Shown: in pieces, positions 26,484 through 37,509 of the stretch
How the letters are laid out: the number at the start of each line of letters is the position of its first letter
Numbering within the stretch: position 1 is the stretch's first letter
Assembly: GCF_009857845.1 (NCBI RefSeq)
Contig: NZ_WWEQ01000012.1
Span: forward strand, 1 to 64,000
Direction of reading: 5' to 3'
Length of the DNA stretch: 64,000 nucleotides
From: Brevibacterium rongguiense
Lineage (GTDB): Bacteria > Actinomycetota > Actinomycetes > Actinomycetales > Brevibacteriaceae
Translations under genes and position numbers: made by a program
Notes under the pieces: model-generated
What the model was told of the DNA's origin: nothing
What the model saw: only the letters and a program-made list of their open reading frames with translations
Database searches by the model: none

Positions 26484-27107
26484 ATGACGAACTTCGCGCG
26501 TTCCGAACGTCTCGCCCTGGCCGCCGAACTCCGCTCAGCGGGCCCCGACGCGCCCACGCTGTGCGAGGGGTGGGACGCCAAGGACCTCGCCATCCACATC
26601 GTCATCCGCGATCGCTACCCGCTGTCGCTGCCCGGCAACGCCTTCCCGCAGTTCGCGGACAAGGTGCCCTGGCTCAGCGAGCGCAGCAAGAAGACCGCCG
26701 CCCACCTCGCGGAGCTGCCGTGGAACGAGATCGTCGGAATGGTGGCCGGCGGCCCGGGCATGCTCTCGCCCATGTCGCTCGAGCCCATCGACCACCTGGC
26801 CAACACGGCTGAGTTCTACGTCCACCACGAGGACGTGCGCCGGGCCGGCCGCGGCTTCGCCCCGCGCAATCTGCCCCACGAGTTCGAATCGCAGTGCTGG
26901 AAGATCGTCTCCGCAATCGCGAAGGCTCCTGGCGCCCACGCCGATGACCCGGTGGAATTCGTCGCGGACGGATTCGGCGAGGTGCATGCGGGCCCGCGCG
27001 ATGCGGCGGCCACGGTGGTCTCGGGCAAGCCCTCCGAGCTGCTCCTCTACGCGTTCGGCCGCCGGGACAGGGCCAATGTGGAGATCACGGCCCCGAAGAA
27101 GGGGTGA
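26484..27107 (+). CDS. TIGR03085 family metal-binding protein (DinB/MPI-like)
   Basis: A 207-residue protein of the TIGR03085 group within the DinB / mycothiol-dependent maleylpyruvate isomerase superfamily. The conserved LCEGWDAKDLAIHIVIRDR near residue 27-45 and HLANTAEFYVHHEDVRRA near 106-123 supply the histidines of the predicted metal site. Members occur in mycothiol-producing actinobacteria, and a mycothiol-linked transferase role is plausible but not shown. Leaderless geometry (TACGCT six bases before ATG). It lies alone, convergent with the LiaF-like pair downstream. Confidence 0.9.
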   Translation: MTNFARSERLALAAELRSAGPDAPTLCEGWDAKDLAIHIVIRDRYPLSLPGNAFPQFADKVPWLSERSKKTAAHLAELPWNEIVGMVAGGPGMLSPMSLEPIDHLANTAEFYVHHEDVRRAGRGFAPRNLPHEFESQCWKIVSAIAKAPGAHADDPVEFVADGFGEVHAGPRDAAATVVSGKPSELLLYAFGRRDRANVEITAPKKG

Positions 27108-27164
27108 GGCGGAGATGCGCTGAGCCGCGGAGGCGCTGAGCCGGGGTGGGTCGGCGGCAACGGC

Positions 27165-27515
27165 CTACTGCTCCTGGTCTTCTGGAGGCTGGTTTTTGCC
27201 GGGAGACTCGGGATCGCTGGGGGTGCCGGGGCCGTTGCCGTCTGCGCCGCTGCCGCCGCTGCGTTCGTCGTTGCCACCCCGTTCGCCGACGTCGCCGGGT
27301 CCGCCGGCATCGCCGCGGCGAAGGCTTCGCTCGTGGCTGCGGCGCTGCTCGTCCTCGCGGCGCTGGGCCTCCTCCGTCTCCATGCGCGCCATGCGCCCGC
27401 CGATGTGGCTGTCCGGCTTCGTCATGACCCGCCAGATGAGGAACGCGCCGCCGAAGAACGCCACCGCGAAGAACGCGATGACGATGAGGACGGCCAACAG
27501 CTGCGGTTCGGCCAT
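27165..27515 (-). CDS. Small single-pass membrane protein with charged tail
   Basis: Protein of 116 residues: one hydrophobic helix at residues 6-32 (LLAVLIVIAFFAVAFFGGAF), then a basic-acidic cytoplasmic-looking helix (RMARMETEEAQRREDEQRR) and a Gly/Asp/Pro-rich end. Its ATG shares a base with the stop of the upstream gene (TGATG), so it is co-translated with the LiaF-like protein. No known domain. Possibly an accessory membrane anchor for its partner; that is inference from the coupling only. Confidence 0.75.
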   Translation of the reverse strand: MAEPQLLAVLIVIAFFAVAFFGGAFLIWRVMTKPDSHIGGRMARMETEEAQRREDEQRRSHERSLRRGDAGGPGDVGERGGNDERSGGSGADGNGPGTPSDPESPGKNQPPEDQEQ

Positions 27516-27922
27516 CAGCGCGCCAGCCGCTTGCGGTCGAAGCGGTTCGGCCCCCGCGAGCGGAATGTGCCCAGGCCCATGCTGCCGCTCACGGCGATGA
27601 GGGGGCTGCCCGGGCGGGCGGCGGCAGCGGCATGCGAGCGGATCGAGCCCCAGCCGGCCGTGAGTCGATCCGTGTTCACACCCCAGGAGTCCGGGACCAC
27701 GATGAGCAGGCCCCCCATGCCGGGCCGCACCTCCACCTCGATCGTCGGCACATCCGTGGGCGCTTTGAGGAAGTTCAGCTCGATGTTCGACCCCTTGGGG
27801 AACGCCTCGATGAAGGGCACTGGGGTCCAGCGCCCGCGCCGGCGCACCGCGCTCCAGGTCGCCTTCACGACGAGCGGGTCTGCCGGATCCCAGCCGGGGA
27901 TGGCGGCGGTCGAATCGTGCAT
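27515..27922 (-). CDS. LiaF C-terminal-like beta-helix domain protein
   Basis: A 135-residue cytosolic-looking protein. The strand pattern IEVEVRPGMGGLLIVVPDSWGV followed by SGSMGLGTFRSRG resembles the C-terminal domain of LiaF / YvqF proteins (cell-wall-active antibiotic response), which fold as a small right-handed beta helix, but without LiaF's membrane part. AGGAGG is placed 6 bases before ATG 27922. Coupled to the small membrane protein downstream, which may supply the missing membrane segment. The family link is by motif pattern only. Confidence 0.75.
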   Translation of the reverse strand: MHDSTAAIPGWDPADPLVVKATWSAVRRRGRWTPVPFIEAFPKGSNIELNFLKAPTDVPTIEVEVRPGMGGLLIVVPDSWGVNTDRLTAGWGSIRSHAAAAARPGSPLIAVSGSMGLGTFRSRGPNRFDRKRLAR

Positions 27923-28128
27923 GTCTCACCTCCTGGGGGTGCGGGCGCTGCGGGCGCTGGGCTCATGGGAGCCGGCGGCGTAGGCGGCGGGCTGTTGGGC
28001 GCGGGCCCCGTCGCGCGCCTCGGCGCGGGGCCGTGACCCCACCCCAGCCCGGTGCCGTGGCCTCACCCCGCCGTGGGGCTGTGGCCTCAGGCTACGCCAG
28101 CGCCCTGCCCCGTGTCCGCGGTTCGTCG

Positions 28129-28134
28129 TAGGGT
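28129..28134 (+). promoter_or_regulatory. -10 element TAGGGT of leaderless dnaX promoter
   Basis: TAGGGT ends six bases before the GTG start of dnaX; no ribosome site is present between them. Confidence 0.6.
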
Positions 28135-28140
28135 AGTCGC

Positions 28141-31100
28141 GTGCCCACAGCTCTGTATCGCCGCTACCGCCCGGACACCTTCGATGAGGTGATCGGGCAG
28201 GACCACGTAACCGGCCCGCTCAAGGCGGCGCTGGCCCATCAGCGCGCCAACCACGCGTACCTCTTCTCCGGCCCGCGCGGCTGCGGCAAGACGACCTCCG
28301 CACGGATCCTGGCGCGCTGCCTCAACTGCGCGCAGGGCCCCACGCCCACGCCGTGCGGTGAGTGCGAGAGCTGCCGCGACCTCGCCACCGGCGGCCCCGG
28401 CTCGCTCGACGTCGTGGAGATCGACGCGGCCAGCCACAACGGCGTCGACGACGCCCGCGATCTGCGTGAGCGCGCCGTCTACGCGCCGGCCCGCGACCGC
28501 TACAAGATCTTCATCCTCGACGAGGCCCACATGGTGACCCCGCAGGGCTTCAACGCGCTCCTCAAGCTCGTGGAGGAGCCACCGGAGCACGTGAAGTTCG
28601 TCTTCGCCACCACGGAGCCGGAGAAGGTCATCGGGACCATCCGCTCGCGCACGCACCACTACCCCTTCCGGCTCGTGCCCCCGGAGATTATGACCTCCTA
28701 CCTGGACGAGCTCTGCCGCCGCGAGGACGTGCCGGTGGGCAAGGGCGTCCTGCCGCTCGTCGTGCGGGCCGGGGGCGGCTCCGTGCGCGATTCGCTGTCC
28801 GTGCTCGACCAGCTCATGGCGGGCGCGGGCGAGGAGGGCATCGACTACGCCACCGCCGTCGCGCTGCTGGGCTACACGCCGGAATCGCTCCTGGGCGACA
28901 TCGTCGACGCGCTCTCCGCCGGCGACGGCGCCGCCGTCTACCGCGTCATCGACCGGGTCATCGAGTCCGGCCAGGACCCGCGCCGCTTCGTCGAGGACCT
29001 CCTCGAGCGCTTCCGCGACCTCATCGTCGTGGGCACCGCGCCCGAGCGCGCCGCCGCGCTCCTGCCGGAGGCACCCGCCGATCACGTCGAGCGCCTCGCC
29101 CAGCAGGCGCAGAGCCTGGGCGCCGCGGAGCTCTCCCGCGCGGCCGACCTGCTCAACGCCGGGCTCACGGAGATGACCGGGGCCACGTCCCCGCGCCTTC
29201 AGCTCGAGCTCATCTGCGCGCGCATCCTCCTGCCCTCCGTCGACGATCAGCGCCGCGGAGTGCTCTCGCGCCTCGACCGGATGGAGCGCCGGGTGGGCAT
29301 GAGCGCCGCGGGCGCCGTGGCGCCCGGTGCGGTGAACGCCGCCGCTTCGCAGGCGGGGACGGCTCCGGCCGGCGCCGAGGCGCAGCCCGGCTCGGGCGCC
29401 CCAGGCGAGGCTGCCGGTGACGGCTCGCGGCCTGCCGACGGCGCCGCACGCGGCGCCGTCCCGAGTGCGGCGGGCGCCCAGGCCACGGCGGGCGCCGCGC
29501 AGCGCGGGGTCGATGACGACCTGGACGCCATGGCGGATTTCGCCGCGAGCGCCGAGTCCATGCTCGCCGACGAGGAGGCTGCCGAGGGCGCGCGGGACGA
29601 GACTGCCTCCGGTGGTCACGGATCCGCACACGGTTCCGGAACGCGCTCCGGCGTCCCCGCGGATGGCGGTGCGGCCGATGGCGCTTCCCAGGAGCCCGCG
29701 GGCGCTGGCGCCAGGCAGGCTGGCGGCGCGCAGCACGACTCGAACCGCGCTTCGCTGGCGGACGCCGACCCCCGCACGGAGACCGAGGACCGTGTCGAGG
29801 CGGGCTCCCGGGGGCAGGCCGGCCCCCGCGGGGCGGCAGGCGCGCGCGCGAATGCCAGCGCCGCCGCAGCGCCCAGCAGCGCAGGGGATGGCGGGGCCCG
29901 GGGCGCCAGTGCCGAGGCTCCCTCCGGCAGCGCCGCTCAGCCCTCCGCGCCCGCCGGTCGCGGGGCCCGCGGGGATGACCCTGAGCGCGGCACCCACGGC
30001 CCGGGCGCGTCTCAGGAGCCTGGCCAGGCCGGGGAGCGGAATCACGGGCAGGCGCGGGCCGCGCAGCCCGCCGGGGCCGCAGCACAGCAGGCCGGCGTCG
30101 GGGAACAGCCGGATGCAGACCAGGCTGAACCTCATGGCGCTGGCGCTCAGACCGCCGGCAGTCAGGCTGCCGGCAGCCGGGACTCCGGTACTCAGGCCCC
30201 CAGCGCGGCCTCCGCTCAGCAGGCGGGCGGGCAGGAGATCGACGCGATCCGCCGCGCCTGGCCGAACGTGCTCGACGCGCTCGGGCAGCGCAGCCGCCTG
30301 GCCCGCGCCATCATCAGCTCCAACGCGGTACCGCAGGGCTTCGCCGACGGTGCACTGCTCCTGGGCTTCAACAACGAGAGCGCCGCGGCGAACTTCAACC
30401 GCAACGGCAACGATGCGAAGCTTGCCGAGGCCATCGACGAGGTGCTCGGCATCCGGGCCGCCGTGCGCATCGGCGAGGTGGGCGCCGCGCTCGACACCTC
30501 CGCCATGGGCGGCGGGCAGGCCCCGCCGCCGCAGCGCGAGCACCGCCGCCCCTCGCAGCAGGAGTTCGAGGCCGTCGTGGGCAAGCGGGCCCAGGACCAG
30601 GAGCCCACGGACCGCGAGCGCTACTGGCAGGCCCCTCCCGAGGCGGGGCCGGGCGACTCCGGTGACGACGATGCGGAGGCAGAACCGCAGCCTCGCACTG
30701 ATGCGCCAGCCGGTGTGGCCGAGGAAGCCGAGCGGGCCGCCGAGGACATGCCGCGCGCCCCGGAGGACTTCGAGGATCCCTACGACCTGGACGAGCCCGC
30801 CGCGGCAGACGACGAGCCGCGGGCCGACCAGCCGCCGGCCGACGATCTGCCAACCGGAGGCCAGGCGGAGGGCCGCGTCGGGTCCGACGAGTCGCTCGCC
30901 GGGGGAGCGGCGGCGGCCGGGCCCGCGGCCGCGGACGAGGAGCGTGGCGGTGCGCGGGCCGATGGCATGCCGCGCGGTGCTGCGCGCTCCGTTGCAGCGC
31001 CGACCGGGCAGACTGGGCCCGACTCGGCCACCCCCGGCACAACGACTTCCGGTGTGACCGCCTCCAGCACAACTGCCGCCGTTGCAGCGCCGACAGGGTC

Positions 31101-32115
31101 GACAGCGGGCGCGGATGGCGCGGCTGGCTCCGGGCACGCCGGCGACGGTGGAGGCTCCGTGGCCGCGGAGGGCGCCGGTGACGTCGGCGAACACGCGGGT
31201 GACGGCGGGGCAGCGACCGATGTGCCGCCCGACCGGCGCGGCGTCGATCCGCGCGAGGCCGAGGGGGCCCGTGTTCCGGGCGAGCGCGCCGGTGAGAGCT
31301 CGGCGCCTGGGGCCGAAGCCCAGGGGGCAAGCGCAGACCGGCAGGCGGAGACCGCCGCGGGCTGGGGCGCCGTCGACATGCCCGGTGTCGTGGTGCCGCC
31401 CCCGCCGGACATCGACGAGCCCTACTATGACGACATCGAAACCGGTGGCATCGACCCCTACGAGGATCGGCAGCCGCAGCCTGGTGAGGACCGCGCAGCG
31501 CCGGCTGCGGAGCCGGATTCCGGGCACACCGCCGCGCGCCCCGATGACCACGCTGGGCCGGTTATGAGTGAGCCGGGTGCCCCGGGCAGCCCGGATGCCC
31601 CGGGGAGCTCGCGCAGCCCGGGCGATCCGGCTGCCCAGGATGAGGCCCTGGTGAGCGGGGAGGTGGAGCCCGCGGGCGCCTCGGCGGCGGAAGGCGCGCC
31701 CCACGGCGGTGGGGACCCGGGCGGCGAGGACGACGACCTCGACTTCTTGGGCGCCTACGCGGATCCCACGATCGCGTTCACCTCGAACGAGGGCTACTCC
31801 CAGCCGCAGGCCGCCGCGCCCCAGCAGCGCAGCGTGGCCGACGACATCGCCGCCCGGCGGGCAGCGCAGGCACAGCCGCACGACGGCGACTGGGGCTACG
31901 GCGATGCGCCGCCCCGGGGCGACTGGGCCCCGGATGGCGAGTACGGCGGAGGGCCCGGGAATGCCGGGCCGCAGTCGCGCGTTCCGGACCCGGCGGAGAA
32001 CTACGACGACTACGACACCGCGGACGATCCCGAGCTCGCCGAGGCCCCCGAGTTCGGCGTGCCCGTGGTCGAGCGGCTGCTGGGCGGCCAGGTGCTGGAG
32101 GAATTCAGAGAATGA
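28141..32115 (+). CDS. dnaX: DNA polymerase III subunit gamma/tau with very long disordered tail
   Basis: Clamp-loader ATPase of the replisome, 1324 residues. AAA+ module: Walker [10 protein letters not shown] (44-52), zinc cysteines C63, C72, C75, C78, Walker B FILDEAH (124-130), sensor-1 FATTEPEK and arginine finger region SRTHHYPF; collar to about residue 380. A linker rich in Ala/Gly/Gln/Ser runs to about 700; a conserved tau-type domain ([20 protein letters not shown] to AAVRIGE) spans about 700-785; the last 540 residues are again low-complexity, acidic, with short motifs such as [16 protein letters not shown] near the end. Relatives are usually half to two thirds of this length. Leaderless GTG start. 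It overlaps recR by four bases. Confidence 0.96.
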   Translation: MPTALYRRYRPDTFDEVIGQDHVTGPLKAALAHQRANHAYLFSGPRGCGKTTSARILARCLNCAQGPTPTPCGECESCRDLATGGPGSLDVVEIDAASHNGVDDARDLRERAVYAPARDRYKIFILDEAHMVTPQGFNALLKLVEEPPEHVKFVFATTEPEKVIGTIRSRTHHYPFRLVPPEIMTSYLDELCRREDVPVGKGVLPLVVRAGGGSVRDSLSVLDQLMAGAGEEGIDYATAVALLGYTPESLLGDIVDALSAGDGAAVYRVIDRVIESGQDPRRFVEDLLERFRDLIVVGTAPERAAALLPEAPADHVERLAQQAQSLGAAELSRAADLLNAGLTEMTGATSPRLQLELICARILLPSVDDQRRGVLSRLDRMERRVGMSAAGAVAPGAVNAAASQAGTAPAGAEAQPGSGAPGEAAGDGSRPADGAARGAVPSAAGAQATAGAAQRGVDDDLDAMADFAASAESMLADEEAAEGARDETASGGHGSAHGSGTRSGVPADGGAADGASQEPAGAGARQAGGAQHDSNRASLADADPRTETEDRVEAGSRGQAGPRGAAGARANASAAAAPSSAGDGGARGASAEAPSGSAAQPSAPAGRGARGDDPERGTHGPGASQEPGQAGERNHGQARAAQPAGAAAQQAGVGEQPDADQAEPHGAGAQTAGSQAAGSRDSGTQAPSAASAQQAGGQEIDAIRRAWPNVLDALGQRSRLARAIISSNAVPQGFADGALLLGFNNESAAANFNRNGNDAKLAEAIDEVLGIRAAVRIGEVGAALDTSAMGGGQAPPPQREHRRPSQQEFEAVVGKRAQDQEPTDRERYWQAPPEAGPGDSGDDDAEAEPQPRTDAPAGVAEEAERAAEDMPRAPEDFEDPYDLDEPAAADDEPRADQPPADDLPTGGQAEGRVGSDESLAGGAAAAGPAAADEERGGARADGMPRGAARSVAAPTGQTGPDSATPGTTTSGVTASSTTAAVAAPTGSTAGADGAAGSGHAGDGGGSVAAEGAGDVGEHAGDGGAATDVPPDRRGVDPREAEGARVPGERAGESSAPGAEAQGASADRQAETAAGWGAVDMPGVVVPPPPDIDEPYYDDIETGGIDPYEDRQPQPGEDRAAPAAEPDSGHTAARPDDHAGPVMSEPGAPGSPDAPGSSRSPGDPAAQDEALVSGEVEPAGASAAEGAPHGGGDPGGEDDDLDFLGAYADPTIAFTSNEGYSQPQAAAPQQRSVADDIAARRAAQAQPHDGDWGYGDAPPRGDWAPDGEYGGGPGNAGPQSRVPDPAENYDDYDTADDPELAEAPEFGVPVVERLLGGQVLEEFRE

Positions 32116-32717
32116 GCATGGTCTACGAGGGTGCGCTGGCCGACCTCGTCGAGGAGTTCGGCAAGCTGCCCGGCATCGGGCCGAAGTCCGCCCAGCGGCT
32201 CGCGTTCCACATCCTCCAGAGCCCGGAGCTCGACGTCTCCGCGCTCGCCCACGCGCTCACGGAGGTCAAGAAGCGCGTGCGCTTCTGCGAGACGTGCGGC
32301 AACGTCTCGGAGGAGGAGCAGTGCGCCGTGTGCAAGGACCCGCGGCGCGAGCAGAGCGTCATCTGCATCGTCGAGGAGCCCAAGGACGTCGTCGCAATCG
32401 AGCGCACCCGCGAGTACCGCGGGCTCTACCACGTGCTGGGCGGGGCGATCGATCCCATGGCGGGCGTGGGGCCCGACGATCTGCGAATCAAGGAGCTGCT
32501 GCCGCGGCTCGAATCGGGCACCGTGACCGAGTGCGTCATCGCCACCGATCCCAACCTCGAGGGCGAGGCGACGGCGACCTATCTCATCCGGCTCCTGTCC
32601 TCGCTGGGCGTGACGGTCTCGAAGCTCGCCTCCGGCCTGCCCGTGGGCGGCGACCTCGAATACGCCGACGAGGTCACGCTCGGCCGCGCCTTCCAGGGCC
32701 GCACCTCCGTCGCCTGA
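32112..32717 (+). CDS. recR: Recombination mediator protein RecR
   Basis: RecFOR-pathway protein of 201 residues that helps load RecA on gapped DNA. Order: N-terminal helix-hairpin-helix [17 protein letters not shown], zinc finger [16 protein letters not shown], then the Toprim domain beginning [14 protein letters not shown] with the Walker-like region and the C-terminal [15 protein letters not shown] signature. ATG 32112 overlaps the dnaX stop (ATGA), and GGAGGAATTC supplies the ribosome site. Same dnaX-recR order as in most actinobacteria, although the usual YbaB gene is not between them here. Confidence 0.97.
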   Translation: MSMVYEGALADLVEEFGKLPGIGPKSAQRLAFHILQSPELDVSALAHALTEVKKRVRFCETCGNVSEEEQCAVCKDPRREQSVICIVEEPKDVVAIERTREYRGLYHVLGGAIDPMAGVGPDDLRIKELLPRLESGTVTECVIATDPNLEGEATATYLIRLLSSLGVTVSKLASGLPVGGDLEYADEVTLGRAFQGRTSVA

Positions 32718-32817
32718 GATCGGGTGCACCGCGGTGCGGTGCGGCCCCGGTTCAGAGGGCGATCACGGCCGGTGAAGCCGCGGCGCGCGACCGGCCGCAG
32801 TACGTCCGGCCATCCAG

Positions 32818-32965
32818 CGCTGCCTCGCCTTCGCGCCGCGCTGCCCGCCATGGCGCTTCCGCTTCGGTGCGCTGCCTCGCCTTTGTGCCGCGCTGCCCGC
32901 CATGATGCCCCCACTTCGGTGCGCTGCCGCCCCTTCGCGCCGCGCAGCGCCGCCGTGGCCCCCCT
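32818..32965. repeat. 52-bp tandem repeat, three copies
   Basis: Units start at 32818, 32870 and 32922 with CGCTGCCTCGCC or variant and carry CGCCGCGCTGCCCGCCATG; the third is more diverged. They occupy the gap after recR, upstream of the AT-rich operator. Confidence 0.85.
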
Positions 32966-33004
32966 TCTCCTGTCATGCGGTGGGCGCCCTTTTCCCACAA
33001 CCCC

Positions 33005-33062
33005 TTGACTCCATATCGAAAGTCGATAAGACTATCGATAGTCGATATATCGACTATCGATA
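33005..33062 (+). promoter_or_regulatory. Triple-site AT-rich operator with 30-bp perfect palindrome
   Basis: Bases 33033-33062 are a perfect palindrome built from TATCGATAGTCGATA and its reverse complement. A third copy with one mismatch (TATCGAAAGTCGATA) lies at 33014-33028. A TTGACT -35 element stands at 33005-33010, so the sites cover the spacer and -10 region (weak TAAGAC at 33027) of the promoter of the DUF2975/XRE pair. The XRE protein encoded second in the operon is the likely ligand, implying autorepression. Confidence 0.85.
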
Positions 33063-33097
33063 CGCGCGGGGCGTGTCGGAGCCACGAGGAGGACGAG

Positions 33098-33775
33098 ATG
33101 AGCCCGGAGAATCTGGCAGACAGCAGCGGCGCCGGCGAGCGGGGAGCCGCTCCCCGCGGACAGCGATCCGGCGCCGCGGGCGGGCGTCCGCGCAGCGGCG
33201 GCCGCGGCGGACTCGAGATGTTCAGCCTGCTCGCCGTCGCCGCCCTGGTGGTCCATGCGGCGACCGGCCTCATCCGCGCGGTGACCTCGCACGAGCTCAC
33301 CGTTGCCCTCGAGCGACCCGCCGGCGCCGCAGGGGGCATCTCCGGAGTCGAGGCCGCCCGCGCCGAGGGGGTGGTGACATTCGCCATCGGATTCGACCAA
33401 CTGAGCGGCGCGTCGATCGCCACCGTGCTCGCCGCCCAGGCGTCCCTCCTCCTCGGAGGGCTCGTGGCCGGCTGGGCCGCGAGCCGGGCGATCGGCGCGA
33501 TCGCAGCCGGCAGACCCCTGTCGGGCGGTGCCGCGCGCCGCGTGCTCACCGTCTTCTGGGCGACGGCCGCCACGGGGGCTGCGTACGGGCTGCTCCTCAT
33601 GCTGGGCGGCAACCTCGTGACGCGCGATCTGGGGATCTTCGACCAGGGCTACGGCAACGGCGTCACCACCTGGGGGATCCTCGGCTGGATCGGCGTGCTG
33701 GGCCTCATCCAGGTGTTCTACCGGGCCCTGCGCCGCGGCGCGCAGGCCGAGGACGAGCTCGAAGGGGTGATCTGA
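33098..33775 (+). CDS. DUF2975-like four-helix membrane protein
   Basis: A 225-residue membrane protein. A disordered Gly/Arg/Ser N-terminal region (1-42) precedes four hydrophobic segments: about 45-62, 108-132, 150-170 and 190-212, ending IQVFYRALRRGAQAEDELEGVI. This topology and especially its pairing with a tiny Cro/XRE regulator directly downstream match the DUF2975/YozG-type modules, in which the membrane protein is thought to control the regulator. ATG 33098 has GAGGAGG 5 bases upstream. Stop TGA abuts the next start (TGAGTG). Function unknown. Confidence 0.85.
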   Translation: MSPENLADSSGAGERGAAPRGQRSGAAGGRPRSGGRGGLEMFSLLAVAALVVHAATGLIRAVTSHELTVALERPAGAAGGISGVEAARAEGVVTFAIGFDQLSGASIATVLAAQASLLLGGLVAGWAASRAIGAIAAGRPLSGGAARRVLTVFWATAATGAAYGLLLMLGGNLVTRDLGIFDQGYGNGVTTWGILGWIGVLGLIQVFYRALRRGAQAEDELEGVI

Positions 33776-34015
33776 GTGGGTGCCGGGGACGCACCGCTGA
33801 GCGTCGTCTGCCATCTCGACCGGGTCCTCGAGCGGCGCGGCATGACGCTCACCGAGCTCTCCGCGCAGGTGGGCGTCACCGTGGCCAACCTGTCGGTGCT
33901 GAAGAACAACCGGGCCAAGGCGATCCGCTACTCCACGCTGGCGGCCCTGTGCACGGCACTCGACTGCCGACCCGGTGACCTCTTCGACGTGGAGCCGGCC
34001 GCAGGTATTCCCTGA
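33776..34015 (+). CDS. Cro/C1-type (YozG-like) transcriptional regulator
   Basis: Compact XRE helix-turn-helix protein of 79 residues, starting at GTG 33776 directly after the stop of the DUF2975-like gene. The DNA-binding unit is MTLTELSAQVGVTVANLSVL at residues 23-42, followed by NNRAKAIRYSTLAALCTALDC and the hallmark CRPGDLFDVE of YozG-like regulators. It most likely binds the three 15-base sites at 33014-33062 and represses its own operon; whether the membrane partner relieves repression is inference. Confidence 0.93.
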   Translation: MGAGDAPLSVVCHLDRVLERRGMTLTELSAQVGVTVANLSVLKNNRAKAIRYSTLAALCTALDCRPGDLFDVEPAAGIP

Positions 34016-34048
34016 GGGGTGGCGGATCCCGTGCGGCGGGCCCGCCCA

Positions 34049-34102
34049 CCACGCGCCCGAGGTGCGGGCCGGCAGACTCCGGCCCGCACCTCGGGCGCGT
34101 GG
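34049..34102. repeat. Dispersed palindromic element, 24-bp perfect stem
   Basis: Bases 34049-34072 pair exactly with 34079-34102 around CAGACT; the stem contains CGCCCGAGGTGCGGGCC. Degenerate relatives follow at 34208-34252 and 34318-34362, and the same core recurs at 41634-41685, 41877-41920 and 46145. In the 540-base gap before lysC this is followed by more G-rich repeats (GGGAGACAGGCG three times) and no gene until 34479. The first hairpin may also end the XRE transcript. Confidence 0.85.
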
Positions 34103-34466
34103 GAGACAGGCGCAGCCCGCCCACCGCGCTGGCGCGGTGGGGACAGGGATGCGGCGGCATGCCACCGCATGCCCCGCGGATGCGGCGGGGGAGACAGGCG
34201 GGGGTACCCATCACCCGGAGCCGGTGGGAGTCCGCACCTCGGGTGTGATGGGAGGCGGAGAGGGCGGCGGCATGCCGCCGCATGGCCCGCGGAGGAGGCG
34301 GGGAGACAGGCGCAGGTGCCCATCCACCCGTGGGCGGTGGGAGTCCGCGCCTCGGGCGCGGCGGTGAGCCACGGCAAGCCACGGCAGGCCGTGCGGAAGG
34401 GGCGGTGGTGCGCGAACCGCGAACGCGCGAGGGCACGCCCCCGCAAGGCGCGAGCGAACCGGCCTT

Positions 34467-34472
34467 TAGACT
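34467..34472 (+). promoter_or_regulatory. -10 element TAGACT of the lysC-asd operon
   Basis: TAGACT ends six bases before a GTG at 34479 that opens a 26-codon leader frame ending on the lysC start, so transcription of the operon probably begins at 34478-34479. Confidence 0.55.
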
Positions 34473-34478
34473 GTTGCT

Positions 34479-34555
34479 GTGCGCCGGGACGCCCCGGCGC
34501 CGCCCGCGGCGCGCAGGCGCCCGGCGCGAGCACGCATCGTGGGAAAGCGAGCGCA

Positions 34556-34559
<4 letters not shown>
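34479..34559 (+). CDS. Putative leaderless leader peptide upstream of lysC (26 aa)
   Basis: GTG 34479 lies exactly six bases after TAGACT, the spacing seen at other leaderless starts in this window. The frame gives 26 residues, Arg/Ala/Pro-rich ([14 protein letters not shown], later RIVGKRAQ), and its TGA overlaps the lysC GTG as GTGA. The layout predicts that ribosomes finishing the leader re-initiate on lysC, which has only a poor ribosome site. Only one lysine codon occurs, so simple lysine attenuation is unlikely. No homologue is recognised. Confidence 0.45.
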
Positions 34560-36894
<2,335 letters not shown>

Positions 36895-36936
36895 GACGGC
36901 GCGGGGGCGCGGTCGCGCGGGGCCCGGGCCGCTATT

Positions 36937-37108
36937 GGTGGGTGGTCGATGTCGTTCGGTTGCGCCGCCGCATGCCGTAGGAAAGTGACCTTTCGGCCGT
37001 TGGACTGCGAAGTTCGCGGGGCGCGGGGATTCGGGCCACCGGTGAGTGGTCGTTCCCGTTCGGTTGTGTCGGCGCTGACCGTACGAGGGTGACCTCTCAG
37101 CGTCGTGG
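36937..37108. repeat. Two imperfect 68-bp direct repeats
   Basis: Units 36937-37004 and 37041-37108 align without gaps (GGTGGGTGGTCG..GTTCGGTTG.. and ..GTGACCTTTCGG / GTGACCTCTCAG). The second shares GGTCGTTCCCGTTCG and GACCTCTCAG with the hairpin at 47202-47256. The rest of the 36895-37509 gap holds further short G-rich repeats (CAGCGTCGTGGC twice, GGTGCGGTGCGGTGCAG) and no supportable gene. Confidence 0.75.
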
Positions 37109-37370
37109 CCACGGGATCAGTGCGGACCGGTTCGGCGTGGTCCGACCCGCAGCGGAGCGTGGCCGTTGGCGGGTGGCGCTTTCAGCGTCGTGGCAACCCG
37201 CTCGGAGCGGGGCGGGCGGGTTTGGTGTGGCCCGGTGCTGTGCAGTCCGGTGCGGTGCGGTGCAGCGCGGTCCGGGTCGGGGGGTGCCGGACGGCGCTTG
37301 GCGGTGAGCCGGCGGGGGCAGCCAGCGCCGCGAGTTTCCGGGCGGGGCCGTGTCCTCGCGCTATGCGCGC

Positions 37371-37396
37371 ATGTGCATATAACCATTAGTGCACTC
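37371..37396 (+). promoter_or_regulatory. AT-rich patch with GTGCA/TGCAC inverted repeat, possible metal operator
   Basis: In an otherwise GC-rich gap, 37373-37394 reads GTGCA, eleven or so mixed bases including TATAAC and ATTAG, then TGCAC. It lies 115 bases before the metal-binding lipoprotein gene and could hold its promoter and a Zur- or MntR-type operator. Evidence is positional only. Confidence 0.3.
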
Positions 37397-37509
37397 GGAA
37401 ACCGCCGCGTAGCGTGCCTGCCAACGGCGGTCGGGCGGGCCTGGACTGGCCCGCCGCGGCCGATGGATGAAGCACCGGTGGGCGAGCGCGCCTCGGGCGC
37501 CGGAATACG

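Noticed and set aside
28087-31881. A 1264-codon frame antisense to dnaX
   Set aside because: Arg/Gly/His-rich nonsense translation opposite a certain gene, with no domain or ribosome site.
34016-34466. Lysine riboswitch before lysC
   Set aside because: The region is made of GC-rich palindromic repeats with no lysine-aptamer core; a leader peptide is the better supported element.
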